The notes beneath the pieces were generated by a model, which was given only the letters and a program-made list of their open reading frames with translations, had not been told where the DNA came from and made no database searches. A DNA stretch of 64,000 nt, taken from Alphaproteobacteria bacterium UBA7314 (GTDB lineage Bacteria; Pseudomonadota; Alphaproteobacteria; MPNO01; UBA830). Both the position numbers and the translations under genes were made by a program. Below are positions 35,359-43,864 of this stretch, piece by piece. Location of the stretch: positions 221,037-285,036 of the forward strand of contig DKQG01000058.1 of NCBI GenBank assembly GCA_002471575.1, read 5' to 3'. The number at the start of each line of letters is the position of its first letter. The stretch's first letter is position 1.

Positions 35359-36222
35359 ATGAACGAGATTGTTTGGGGAAATTTTACCCAGGAAGAATTA
35401 GACCGTAACTATGACCAGTCTTCTTTGGTACCGAATGTTGGCGAACTGATGGAACAGAACGCCGCCGACAGCGCGAAAATCCGGGAAGAACTGGAAGTGA
35501 TCGCCGGCGTATCCTACGGCCCGACGGTCTTGGAACGTCTAGATGTGTTTCCGGTGTCGCAAAAGGGCGCGCCGGTGGCGATCTATCATCATGGTGGTGC
35601 TTGGACACGGTCGAACAAGGATCAATGCTCCTATGTCGCACCGGGGCTGGTCGCGGCCGGTATCAATGTGTTGGTGCTGGATTTCGCCCTGGCGCCGATG
35701 GTGTCGCTGGACGAGATCGTTCGCCAGAACCGGGCTGCCATCGCCTGGGCCTGGCACAACGCGGATACCTATGGCTGGGACCGCAATCAGATCCACAGTA
35801 TCGGACATTCTTCGGGCGGGCACATCTGCGGCATGATGCAGGTCACCGACTGGGAGGGAGTTTACGGCTTGCCGGAGGATATCATCAAGAGCGCCGTACC
35901 GTGCAGCGGCATGTACGAACTTGAACCGGTCAGGTTCAGCCACCGCAATACCTATCTGGATCTCACTGAAAAGGCCGCAGCGCGAAACAGTTCGATCCGC
36001 CACGTCCCGTCCTACGGTCCGCCCCTGACAATGGCCTGGGGGACTGGCGAGCTGGATGAATTCCAGCGCCAGAGCCGAGCATTCGCCGCTGCTTGGGAGG
36101 CGGCGGGGCACAGTGTCGATACTTTTATTCTGAAAGACCTGAACCATTTCCAGGTTGCCCGGGAAATGTTCAATCCCGAACAGCCCGTGTTCCGCAACAT
36201 CCTGAAAAATATTGGCGTTTAG
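35359..36222 (+). CDS. alpha/beta hydrolase, kynurenine-formamidase-like
   Basis: A 287-residue serine hydrolase. HHGGAWTRSNKD is the oxyanion loop (HGGxW as in arylformamidases and BD-FAE-type esterases), GHSSGGH the nucleophile elbow and LNHFQV the catalytic His. The N-terminal QEELDRNYDQSSLVPNV is a segment seen in kynurenine formamidase-like enzymes. It might open an N-formyl or ester group in aromatic amine catabolism; the exact substrate is inference. An ACAGGGAAAC ribosome site precedes the ATG. Confidence 0.85.
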   Translation: MNEIVWGNFTQEELDRNYDQSSLVPNVGELMEQNAADSAKIREELEVIAGVSYGPTVLERLDVFPVSQKGAPVAIYHHGGAWTRSNKDQCSYVAPGLVAAGINVLVLDFALAPMVSLDEIVRQNRAAIAWAWHNADTYGWDRNQIHSIGHSSGGHICGMMQVTDWEGVYGLPEDIIKSAVPCSGMYELEPVRFSHRNTYLDLTEKAAARNSSIRHVPSYGPPLTMAWGTGELDEFQRQSRAFAAAWEAAGHSVDTFILKDLNHFQVAREMFNPEQPVFRNILKNIGV

Positions 36223-36282
36223 ACAGAGCTTTTAACTTTCTGATACACTAAACTGTGGAAATACGCATCGCGGGAGGAAACG

Positions 36283-37116
36283 ATGGACGGAGCAGGGCCC
36301 GGCGCCACCTATCAGGCGATCACCGTTAAACCTTATTCACCCACGATCGGGGCGGAGATCGACAATATCGATCTGAGCAAACCGCTTTCCGACCTGGAAT
36401 TGACGGAGATCCGACGCGCGTTCACCGATCACATGGTGCTGTTTTTCCGCGATCAGGAAATAAGCTTCGACGATCATGCCCGTTTTGGCGAATACTTTGG
36501 CACGCTTGGACAGCATGTCGGCAAGAGAACCAACAGCCAGGCGACTAACGATCTACGGGTCCGCAAGTTCCATGCCGACGGTGACACGCCGCGCGTATCA
36601 GGCAATGTCTGGCACACGGACCAATCCTGCGCTCCCGTTCCGCCGCTTGCCAGCGTGCTTTACCTACACACTCTGCCGCCCGACGGCGGGGGCGATACCG
36701 GTTTTGCCAGCATGTACGCGGCGTATGATGCGCTGTCCGATAACATGAAAAGTTATCTTGATGGGCTGACGGCACATCACGACGGCACGCGACAATTTGG
36801 CGCGGGCACGCCGGAAGCAGATCATCCGGTGGTCGTCCGTCATCCAGAGAGTGGGAGAAAGCTACTTTACGTGAACGAGGCTTTCACTTCACACATCAAT
36901 GAAGTCTCGCGCGAGGAGAGTAAAGCGATCCTTGAATTCCTGTACAGCCATCAGATGCGCCCCGAATGGAGCACACGTTTCCGATGGGAGCCGCATTCGG
37001 TCGCTTTCTGGGACAACCGCTGCGTCCATCACCGGGCGATTTCCGATTATCTGCCGAATATTCGGTCGGGCTATCGCATCCAGGTAGAAGGGACGGAAGC
37101 GCCAGTCGCACCATAA
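36283..37116 (+). CDS. TauD/TfdA-family Fe(II)/2-oxoglutarate dioxygenase
   Basis: A 277-residue jelly-roll dioxygenase. The iron triad is H111, D113 (VWHTDQS) and H250 (DNRCVHHRA), and the 2OG-binding Arg is R261 or R265 (IRSGYR). N-terminal PTIGAEIDNIDLSKPLS and L-F-F-R-D-Q are family landmarks. Enzymes of this family cleave taurine, herbicide ethers, sulfate esters or hydroxylate small acids; substrate cannot be assigned. GGGAGGAAACG gives a strong ribosome site. Follows the formamidase-like gene by 60 bases. Confidence 0.92.
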   Translation: MDGAGPGATYQAITVKPYSPTIGAEIDNIDLSKPLSDLELTEIRRAFTDHMVLFFRDQEISFDDHARFGEYFGTLGQHVGKRTNSQATNDLRVRKFHADGDTPRVSGNVWHTDQSCAPVPPLASVLYLHTLPPDGGGDTGFASMYAAYDALSDNMKSYLDGLTAHHDGTRQFGAGTPEADHPVVVRHPESGRKLLYVNEAFTSHINEVSREESKAILEFLYSHQMRPEWSTRFRWEPHSVAFWDNRCVHHRAISDYLPNIRSGYRIQVEGTEAPVAP

Positions 37117-37128
37117 CAGGCTTCTTTC

Positions 37129-37881
37129 TCAGCGTTCCCGGCCGTAGCGGTGCAGTTCTGTTCCGTTGGCGCGCAGCCAGCCGCGGGCTTGACCCACATC
37201 TGGGCAGAGAGTATCGACCAAAGCCCAGAACCTGTCGCTGTGATTGAGTTCCCGCAGATGTGCCGCCTCATGCGCGACGACGTAATCCAGCACGTTTTCA
37301 GGGGCCATCACTAGTCGCCACGAAAAGTTCAGGTTTCCTTCCCGCGAACAACTTCCCCAACGGGACCGTGTATCGCGCATAGAAATACGGGCGGGTTTGC
37401 GGCCCAGTTTTTCGCCCATGGCGTTGGCGCGGGGGCTGATCTCCTGCAGGGCCCGCGTGCGAAGCCACCGCCGCACGCGGGTTGGCACCGTATCGTCTCG
37501 CCCCCCTACTACCAGTTCATTTTCTCTCAAGAACGGCAATGCCGATCGGCTGTCGGTTCGCCGGATCGTGACGGTCTGTCCTAGTAAAGGAAAGACCGCG
37601 CCGTCGGCAAAAGGGACCGGGTCGCCGATCCTCGACAACTGATCTGCAACCCAGCTTGTCTGTGTGGCGGCGAACCCCAGTCCTTCGCGGGCCGATGCGC
37701 CCGGCGGCAGGACGATTTCGACCTTCCCGTCGTAAACGCCGACATGCAAAAGGATGCGGCGGGCGCGCCGGCTGTGTCGGATACGCACCGGGATATCCCG
37801 GCCGTTGGCCAGCGACAAGATCTCGGGGCTTGCGGTCAAATTTTCACTCCTGGTTTCAACCGGAACATCCGTATCACGCAC
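37129..37881 (-). CDS. YgjP-like zinc metalloprotease domain protein
   Basis: A 250-residue protein of the YgjP/WbmB (DUF45) family. The zinc site is H204-E205-A-A-H208 with third ligand H214 (HSDRFW), preceded by the conserved R-S-R-W-G-S-C-S (173-180). The N-terminal half (RRILLHVGVYDGKVEIVLP) is the usual beta-rich domain. Probably a housekeeping protease or chaperone-like protein; its substrate is unknown. Its 5' end overlaps the MFS gene stop by 46 bases, so a later start is possible, but no later ATG fits the N-terminal domain. Confidence 0.88.
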   Translation of the reverse strand: MRDTDVPVETRSENLTASPEILSLANGRDIPVRIRHSRRARRILLHVGVYDGKVEIVLPPGASAREGLGFAATQTSWVADQLSRIGDPVPFADGAVFPLLGQTVTIRRTDSRSALPFLRENELVVGGRDDTVPTRVRRWLRTRALQEISPRANAMGEKLGRKPARISMRDTRSRWGSCSREGNLNFSWRLVMAPENVLDYVVAHEAAHLRELNHSDRFWALVDTLCPDVGQARGWLRANGTELHRYGRER

Positions 37882-39248
37882 AGGCTACCTGCCAGTGGAA
37901 CCAGTGCACCGAGTGCGAATACCCAGCTTAGGGCGTATTCGACTGTCTGCGGATCGGTTCCGCCAGCTAGTCCTGCGGCATTGGCGATCATGCCTGCGAT
38001 GGCAGCGCCGTAGGCGATGCCGATAGATCGCATCGCCGGCGCTGCGGATGCGGTGATCCGGGATTCCTGCTCGCCGGCCGCCGCGAGCGCCCAGGCGATG
38101 GAGTGCACATTTGTCATGCCGACACCGATCCCGGCAAGGGCGACAAGCGCGGTTAGCACCCAAATTGACGTATCTGCCAGCGTGACGGCAATGCCGAGAA
38201 TGCTGGCGGCAGTGATCGCCAGCCCGCTGACGCAGGCAATCTGGGTCCATCGGTCGTTCCATCCCGCCGTACCGAGTGAACCAATTGTCCATGCGACAGA
38301 GAACACGGTCAGGACGTAGCCGATCCATAACGGGTCGAGGCCGTATATCTGGCGTAGCGCCAACGGCAAGAAAATCGTCATCGGCGTATAAGCGGCGGAC
38401 AGCAGCAGAAACACCCAGTAGGCGGTACCGACCGGGGCAAACAGCGACAGAACACGCTGTGGGAACAGGTTTTCCTTCACCCGGTCGAGGCGGAGAGTGA
38501 CGATCAGGCACAATATGCCTGCGATGATCAGCGCGGCGCGGGACGCGATATCGGCAAACTGGCCCGATGCGCCGACCAGAACTACCGACATTCCGAGCAT
38601 CAATAGCCGGCGGTAGGGCAGACGCCGGCGCGCGCCGCGTTCGCTCTCGGGCACGACCTTCCAGGCGGCGATTATGAACAGGAAGGTCAACACGCTGGTA
38701 GTTAGGAACGCGCCCCGCCAAAGGCCGATATTTCCCCAAATACCACCAATCAGCGGGCCGATCACGGCGGCGATGCTCCATGTCGTCGTGATGGTAGCAA
38801 GCACCCGAGTGCGCAGCCTTCCGGTATATAGATCGTTGACCAGGGTCATCGACTGCGACATCAGCAACCCGCCGCCGATTCCTTCCAAAGTTCGGAAAAT
38901 CAGAAGCAACGCCATGTTTGGTGCCGCGGCGCAGCCGAGTGCGCCGGCCAGAAATATCAGGCCGGCAGCGACGTAGCCTTTTCGGCGTCCCAGCAGGGTT
39001 CGCGCATATTGTCCGCTGGCGGCTCCCATAACGGTGCCGACCATGTAAAGCATGGTGGTCCAAGCGTAGAATTCAACGCCGCCGATTTCGGCGACCACCG
39101 CAGGCATGACGGTGGTGATAACGAAAATATCGATAGCGTGAACGCCGATGCCCACATTCAGCAAGACCGTATAGATACCACGCTTGCCGCGAAACATGTC
39201 CGCCCAGCCAGTGCCTTCCTCGGGCGGAGTTTCATTCACTGTCGTCAT
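37836..39248 (-). CDS. MFS multidrug-type transporter
   Basis: Major facilitator protein of 470 residues with about fourteen hydrophobic segments. GQYARTLLGRRKGYVAAG matches the loop 2-3 signature and GGLLMSQSMTLVNDLY with WSIAAVIGPLIGGIWG matches motif C of drug:H+ antiporters (DHA2 type). Likely a proton-driven exporter of unknown substrate. Upstream of and overlapping the metalloprotease gene. Confidence 0.9.
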   Translation of the reverse strand: MTTVNETPPEEGTGWADMFRGKRGIYTVLLNVGIGVHAIDIFVITTVMPAVVAEIGGVEFYAWTTMLYMVGTVMGAASGQYARTLLGRRKGYVAAGLIFLAGALGCAAAPNMALLLIFRTLEGIGGGLLMSQSMTLVNDLYTGRLRTRVLATITTTWSIAAVIGPLIGGIWGNIGLWRGAFLTTSVLTFLFIIAAWKVVPESERGARRRLPYRRLLMLGMSVVLVGASGQFADIASRAALIIAGILCLIVTLRLDRVKENLFPQRVLSLFAPVGTAYWVFLLLSAAYTPMTIFLPLALRQIYGLDPLWIGYVLTVFSVAWTIGSLGTAGWNDRWTQIACVSGLAITAASILGIAVTLADTSIWVLTALVALAGIGVGMTNVHSIAWALAAAGEQESRITASAAPAMRSIGIAYGAAIAGMIANAAGLAGGTDPQTVEYALSWVFALGALVPLAGSLCVIRMFRLKPGVKI

Positions 39249-39807
39249 GAACGCAGTTTAGGCTGATTGCCGAAGAATCCCTAGCTGATGCATAGACCCG
39301 CGGGGCGTGTCCGGATCGTTAGTGGATCTCTAACGACTTTTACCCAACGGCGTCGTCTAGGTCGCCAATCAGGGCGAGGGATATCTTTACCTATGCCTAT
39401 CACTAATCGCGGCTGCCTGAATTGTGACGCGTCTCGCCCCGTTAGATGCATTTGCCGCTCGCCTTGTCGTTGATTGAGATGGTGAGGTGAAACTCGTCAG
39501 TGAACCCGCAAAGACGCCGATCTTGCGGTTCCTGATAATGCTCTCATTCCCACCCGGCGGGATACTCGCCGCAGAAAGAGCCGGACAGATTTTAAGCCTT
39601 GGCCGGGCTCGCCGGTATTCCCTGTACACGTCCGAAAATAAAACATTCCATATTTACGCCGTGTTCCCGGTGCGAACCGAGGCGTCGTGACCGAAGAATA
39701 TTTACTCGCCACTCCATTTCTTTGACGCGTCGGGGGGTTTCGTCACCCGCCATCAGCGCGTATCTAGTATGTCAATTGTTAGATACCCACGCCAAATGTG
39801 ACCAAGA
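39249..39807. other. 559-base gap; one inverted repeat, no recognised gene
   Basis: Between the divergent MFS gene and the small membrane protein at 39808. CGTTAG-N7-CTAACG at 39317-39335 is an operator-like inverted repeat about 70 bases upstream of the MFS start. Several open frames exist (39487-39690 plus, 39387-39629 minus) but none has a recognisable domain or a convincing ribosome site. It may include decayed sequence. Confidence 0.4.
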
Positions 39808-40308
39808 ATGTCTGAAAGCCTAATTTTTGCCCTTGTGATTGCGCTGACGGTCTACATGTTCATGCGTCGCCTGCGCATGATTAAGCAGCAGAAAAAGCTG
39901 AAAGCCGAAGAGGAGGCGCGCGGTGGTGCGCCACCTGAAGATCCCGGAAGCATGCCTCGGCTGGGTACGCCCGGCACGATCACGCGGGACCAGATTAAGC
40001 AGCTGAAAGACAATGATTTCACGCCTGAACGCCAGTGGAGCAAGGAAGAGGCCCAGCTCATCCTCGACACCGTGACGTATCTGCGGGCCGTCATCTATAT
40101 GGTGACCGAAGAGGCCAGCCCACCCATCGACGTCCAGAACGAAATCCTCAAATTCATCCTGACAGATCAAGAATTGAGGGAATACGTGTACGAATGGGGC
40201 CTGAACCGGACCCGGGACGAGCACGCGGAGCCGCAACCGGTGCTGGAGCGGAACGAGGCGTTTTCTAAGGTCGAGGCTGCCGTGCTGGAACGCTGGGTAT
40301 CGTCTTGA
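39808..40308 (+). CDS. membrane-anchored hypothetical protein upstream of queA
   Basis: A 166-residue protein with one N-terminal transmembrane helix (about residues 4-20), a basic and charged coiled-coil-like stretch (RRLRMIKQQKKLKAEEEARG), a proline-rich linker, and a C-terminal helical domain (QLILDTVTYLRAVIYMVTEE and TDQELREYVYEWGLNR). I do not recognise the family. The stop overlaps the TTG start of queA by four bases, so it is co-translated with the queuosine genes. Function unknown; no evidence beyond position links it to tRNA modification. Confidence 0.7.
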   Translation: MSESLIFALVIALTVYMFMRRLRMIKQQKKLKAEEEARGGAPPEDPGSMPRLGTPGTITRDQIKQLKDNDFTPERQWSKEEAQLILDTVTYLRAVIYMVTEEASPPIDVQNEILKFILTDQELREYVYEWGLNRTRDEHAEPQPVLERNEAFSKVEAAVLERWVSS

Positions 40309-41381
40309 ACAGCGCCGTCGAGCATGACGCCCGCAACCGGGATCTGACCACCGATGAATTCGATTTCGAACTGCCGCCCGATCTTATTGCGACGGCGCCG
40401 GCCAGGCCTCGTGATTCCGCGCGTATGCTCGAAGTCTCGTGCAGCCTCAGCGACAGAACGGTTTCCGACCTTCCAGACCTATTGCGCCCCGAAGACGTGC
40501 TCGTGATAAACGATACGCGGGTGATTCCCGCCCGCCTGCGGGGAACACGCCGTGGTGCGAAACTAGAGGTCACGCTACACAAGGCAGAGGCAGATGGTAG
40601 GTGGCGTGCCTTTGCCCGACCAGCGAGAAAGCTGGCCGCCGGTGATGTGATTGATTTCGCGGACGGGTTTACAGCGGGCGTGGATGAAAAAGGAGAAGGT
40701 GGCGAGGTCTTGTTGTCGTTTCCGGGCGGCGAAGAGCTGTTCGACGCGCTGGAACGCCACGGCGAAATGCCGTTGCCGCCCTATATCGCCCGGGACGCCG
40801 GCGCGACCGCTTCCGACGACGAGGATTACCAGACCGTTTATGCCGTTCGCCGTGGTGCCGTGGCGGCGCCGACCGCTGGACTTCATTTTACCGACCGGCT
40901 GATGGCCGCGGTCCGGAATACCGGTGTCCGGTTCGTCACTGTGACGCTGCATGTGGGGGCAGGAACATTTTTACCGGTAAAGGTCGACCGTATCGCCGAT
41001 CACCGGATGCACAGCGAGTGGGGGAGGATCGACACGCCGACCGCCGATACGATCAATTCAGCCCGTGTTGCCGGTGGCCGGGCGATCGCGGTCGGCACAA
41101 CGTCTCTCCGCTTGCTTGAAAGCGCGGCTGCGGACGACGGCGAAGTCCGGCCCTTCGAGGGCGATACCGATATTTTCATCACCCCAGGATACAGGTTCCG
41201 GGCCGTAGATGCTTTGATGACGAATTTCCACCTGCCCCGCTCGACCCTTTTCATGCTGGTCTCTGCATTTGCCGGGACCAACAGGATGAAAAACGCCTAC
41301 GCGCACGCTATCGCCACCGGGTACCGGTTTTATTCCTACGGTGACTCCAGCTTTCTTCACCTTGCCGATCGCAATGCCTGA
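40305..41381 (+). CDS. queA: S-adenosylmethionine:tRNA ribosyltransferase-isomerase
   Basis: Transfers the ribosyl part of SAM to 7-aminomethyl-7-deazaguanine in tRNA to make epoxyqueuosine. Length 358 is standard. DFELPPDLIATAPARPRDSA, VLVINDTRVIPARLRGTR, AAPTAGLHFT and LMTNFHLPRSTLFMLVSAFAG are all conserved QueA blocks. Start is TTG at 40305 in a TTGA overlap with the upstream gene; the ATG alternatives are internal to the protein. Overlaps tgt by 8 bases. Confidence 0.95.
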   Translation: MNSAVEHDARNRDLTTDEFDFELPPDLIATAPARPRDSARMLEVSCSLSDRTVSDLPDLLRPEDVLVINDTRVIPARLRGTRRGAKLEVTLHKAEADGRWRAFARPARKLAAGDVIDFADGFTAGVDEKGEGGEVLLSFPGGEELFDALERHGEMPLPPYIARDAGATASDDEDYQTVYAVRRGAVAAPTAGLHFTDRLMAAVRNTGVRFVTVTLHVGAGTFLPVKVDRIADHRMHSEWGRIDTPTADTINSARVAGGRAIAVGTTSLRLLESAAADDGEVRPFEGDTDIFITPGYRFRAVDALMTNFHLPRSTLFMLVSAFAGTNRMKNAYAHAIATGYRFYSYGDSSFLHLADRNA

Positions 41382-42501
41382 CTTCGGATACACCGTTTCG
41401 CATACCAGCGGTCGCGCCCGCCGTGGCCAGCTCACCACCGCTCACGGGACGGTCGAAACGCCGGTCTTTATGCCGGTTGGGACAGCCGCGACCGTCAAAG
41501 GGATGACGTCAGATGGGGTCGCGTGCACGGGGGCCGAGATACTCCTTGCCAATACATATCACCTGATGTTGCGTCCTGGTGCCGAGCGGGTAGGGAAGCT
41601 GGGCGGGTTGCACGAATTCATGAACTGGAGAAGGCCGATCCTCACGGACTCCGGCGGTTTCCAGATCATGTCGCTGACCGACCTGCGCCAACTGGATGAC
41701 AAGGGGGTGGAATTTCGCTCACACATTGACGGCGCGAAATTCATACTGACGCCTGAACGTTCGGTGGAAATTCAGCATCTCCTCGATTCTACGATCACCA
41801 TGGTTCTGGACGAATGCACCGCCCACGGGGTGGACGAAGCCGCGGCGGCGGATTCAATGCACCTGTCGATGCGCTGGGCCGACCGGTGCCGGGAAGCCTT
41901 TGAAAGACGGCCGGGGTACGGGTTGTTCGGGATCGTTCAGGGCAGTGTCTTTCCAAACCTCCGCATCGAATCGGCGGCGGCCCTGACGGATATCGGTTTC
42001 GACGGATACGCCGTCGGCGGGCTCGCGGTCGGAGAGGGACAAGACAAGATGTTCTCGGTCCTCGACGTTACCGTCCCGGCGCTGCCCGCAAGCCACCCGC
42101 GTTACCTGATGGGGGTCGGTACGCCGGCCGATATCATTGGCGCGGTACAGCGCGGGATCGACATGTTCGATTGTGTATTGCCGACCCGGTCGGGACGCAC
42201 CGGGCAGGCCTTCACAAGGCGCGGGCCGCTGAATATTCGGAATGCCCGGCACGCCGAGGACCCGCGGCCGCTCGATCCCGACAGCGATTATCCGCATGTC
42301 GGCGGTGTCAGCCGCGCATACCTCCACCATCTTTTCAAGGCGAAGGAGATGCTAGGCCCGATCCTGCTGACTTTAAACAATCTGCACTACTATCAGGAAC
42401 TGATGGACGGGATACGGGGCGCGATTGAAGCAGGCCAACTGGACGAATTCGCCACTGCCTTTCATGAAGAACAGGCCCGCGGCGACTTCGACCCGATCTG
42501 A
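41374..42501 (+). CDS. tgt: tRNA-guanine transglycosylase lacking its zinc site
   Basis: Exchanges guanine-34 of certain tRNAs for preQ1. Length 375 and overall sequence are normal, and the catalytic aspartates are intact (TDSGGF, Asp92; FDCVLPTRSGR, Asp266). The structural zinc site is not. Bacterial Tgt has C-x-C-x2-C after DPRPLD and a His in LHNLxYYQ. Here the positions read Ser304, Tyr306, Val309 (DSDYPHVGGV) and Asn335 (TLNNLHYY). Two Cys are replaced by point changes, and the segment around the third looks like a compensated +1/-1 frame change. The ATG at 41374 overlaps queA; the frame is open from 41341. Either a zinc-independent variant or a protein beginning to decay. Confidence 0.9.
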   Translation: MPDFGYTVSHTSGRARRGQLTTAHGTVETPVFMPVGTAATVKGMTSDGVACTGAEILLANTYHLMLRPGAERVGKLGGLHEFMNWRRPILTDSGGFQIMSLTDLRQLDDKGVEFRSHIDGAKFILTPERSVEIQHLLDSTITMVLDECTAHGVDEAAAADSMHLSMRWADRCREAFERRPGYGLFGIVQGSVFPNLRIESAAALTDIGFDGYAVGGLAVGEGQDKMFSVLDVTVPALPASHPRYLMGVGTPADIIGAVQRGIDMFDCVLPTRSGRTGQAFTRRGPLNIRNARHAEDPRPLDPDSDYPHVGGVSRAYLHHLFKAKEMLGPILLTLNNLHYYQELMDGIRGAIEAGQLDEFATAFHEEQARGDFDPI

Positions 42502-42502
42502 T

Positions 42503-43630
42503 ATGACGGTCGCCAGGGACCCCAAGGCCGACATTCGGGATCGTGCTCTCATGCTGGGATTCGACGCTGTCGGATTTGCCGGGCCCGGCAATGGTGACGC
42601 CGGACAAAATCTAAAATCCTATATAGAGAACGGCTATCACGGCGACATGGGATGGATGGAAGCGACCGGGAACCGGCGCCGGTCGCCCCGCGATTTATGG
42701 CCCGAAGTCGAGAGTATAGTCGCCGTCGGAGTTAATTACGGCCCGGCAGAAGACCCTCTGGCGCTGCATGCCTTCCCGGAACGTGGTGCGGTGTCGGTCT
42801 ATGCTAGGGGACGGGATTATCACGATGTTCTGAAGAGGAAACTCCGGCAGTTGGCGACCCAGATCGCCGAGCACTGGGACTGCGACGTAAAACTATTCGT
42901 CGATACTGCACCCATTATGGAAAAGCCCCTGGCGCAAACCGCAGGCCTCGGCTGGCAGGGAAAGCATACCAACCTGGTATCGCGGGATTTCGGGTCGTGG
43001 CTGTTCCTGGGAGAGATCTTCACGACGCTGCAACTGCCGGCGGATTTGGCCGGCTCTGATCGCTGCGGGGGATGTCGCCGGTGTCTGGACGTTTGCCCCA
43101 CCGCGGCGTTTCCCGCACCCTATCAACTGGATGCGACCCGTTGCGTGTCGTACCTGACGATTGAACACAAAGGCCACATTGAGCGTGAATTCCGCGCCGC
43201 CATCGGCAATCGCATCTATGGCTGCGATGATTGCCTCGCTGTGTGTCCGTGGAATAAGTTCGCTCGGATCACGCCGCACGGAGAGCTGAAACCCTATATC
43301 CACCTGACGCGCCCGCTGTTGCAGGATTTCGTCCGTCTGGACGACGATGCATTTCGTCGGGTATTCGCCGGATCGCCTGTCAAAAGACTGGGGCGGGACA
43401 GGTTCGTCCGCAACGTCCTGATCGCGGTCGGAAACAGTGAGGATCCTACTCTGGCGGCGGAAGCGGAGGCGCGGCTGGCCGATGTGTCTCCGCTGGTGCG
43501 GGCTATGGCGGTATGGGCGCTGTCGCAGCTGCTGACGGAAGCGGATTTCGCTGCGGTTCGCGCGCGATATGCTGCCGGGGAAGAAGATCTGGATGTGATT
43601 GAAGAATGGATGATAGGTCTGCCAAAATAA
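42503..43630 (+). CDS. queG: epoxyqueuosine reductase
   Basis: Cobalamin- and [4Fe-4S]-dependent enzyme (376 residues) for the last step to queuosine. Both cluster motifs are complete: DRCGGCRRCLDVCP and CDDCLAVCPWN. The cobalamin-domain motif TAGLGWQGKHTNL and ARGRDYHDVLK are present. The ATG at 42503 follows the tgt stop by one base; the open frame begins earlier inside tgt. C-terminal HEAT-like part (about residues 285-376) is present. Intact. Confidence 0.95.
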   Translation: MTVARDPKADIRDRALMLGFDAVGFAGPGNGDAGQNLKSYIENGYHGDMGWMEATGNRRRSPRDLWPEVESIVAVGVNYGPAEDPLALHAFPERGAVSVYARGRDYHDVLKRKLRQLATQIAEHWDCDVKLFVDTAPIMEKPLAQTAGLGWQGKHTNLVSRDFGSWLFLGEIFTTLQLPADLAGSDRCGGCRRCLDVCPTAAFPAPYQLDATRCVSYLTIEHKGHIEREFRAAIGNRIYGCDDCLAVCPWNKFARITPHGELKPYIHLTRPLLQDFVRLDDDAFRRVFAGSPVKRLGRDRFVRNVLIAVGNSEDPTLAAEAEARLADVSPLVRAMAVWALSQLLTEADFAAVRARYAAGEEDLDVIEEWMIGLPK

Positions 43631-43794
43631 CGGTTGCGCGGGACGGCGGAGCCGGTAACAAGCGCTCGGCCTATCACGCAGGTATCTCTGGGGTTTACGG
43701 TTGGCAAGCAGACAGCCGTGCCGATGCCCGCGCTATTGATCTGTGTAGTCAATGCTGGGGCGCTGTTCGCGTCCGTCACCGGTTGACGCTGACA

Positions 43795-43812
43795 CAGCCG
43801 GATTTCCGGCTG
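43795..43812 (+). terminator. hairpin downstream of queG
   Basis: CAGCCGGA-TT-TCCGGCTG is a perfect eight-base-pair stem followed by TTCATTTG. The T-tract is poor, but the position, 165 bases after queG and 53 before dusA, suits the end of the queA-tgt-queG transcript. The rest of the 234-base gap has an open frame without a recognised domain. Confidence 0.45.
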
Positions 43813-43864
43813 TTCATTTGCCCCATGTTGACTTAAAAATCACCTCCGAAATCGTTTCAGGGGC

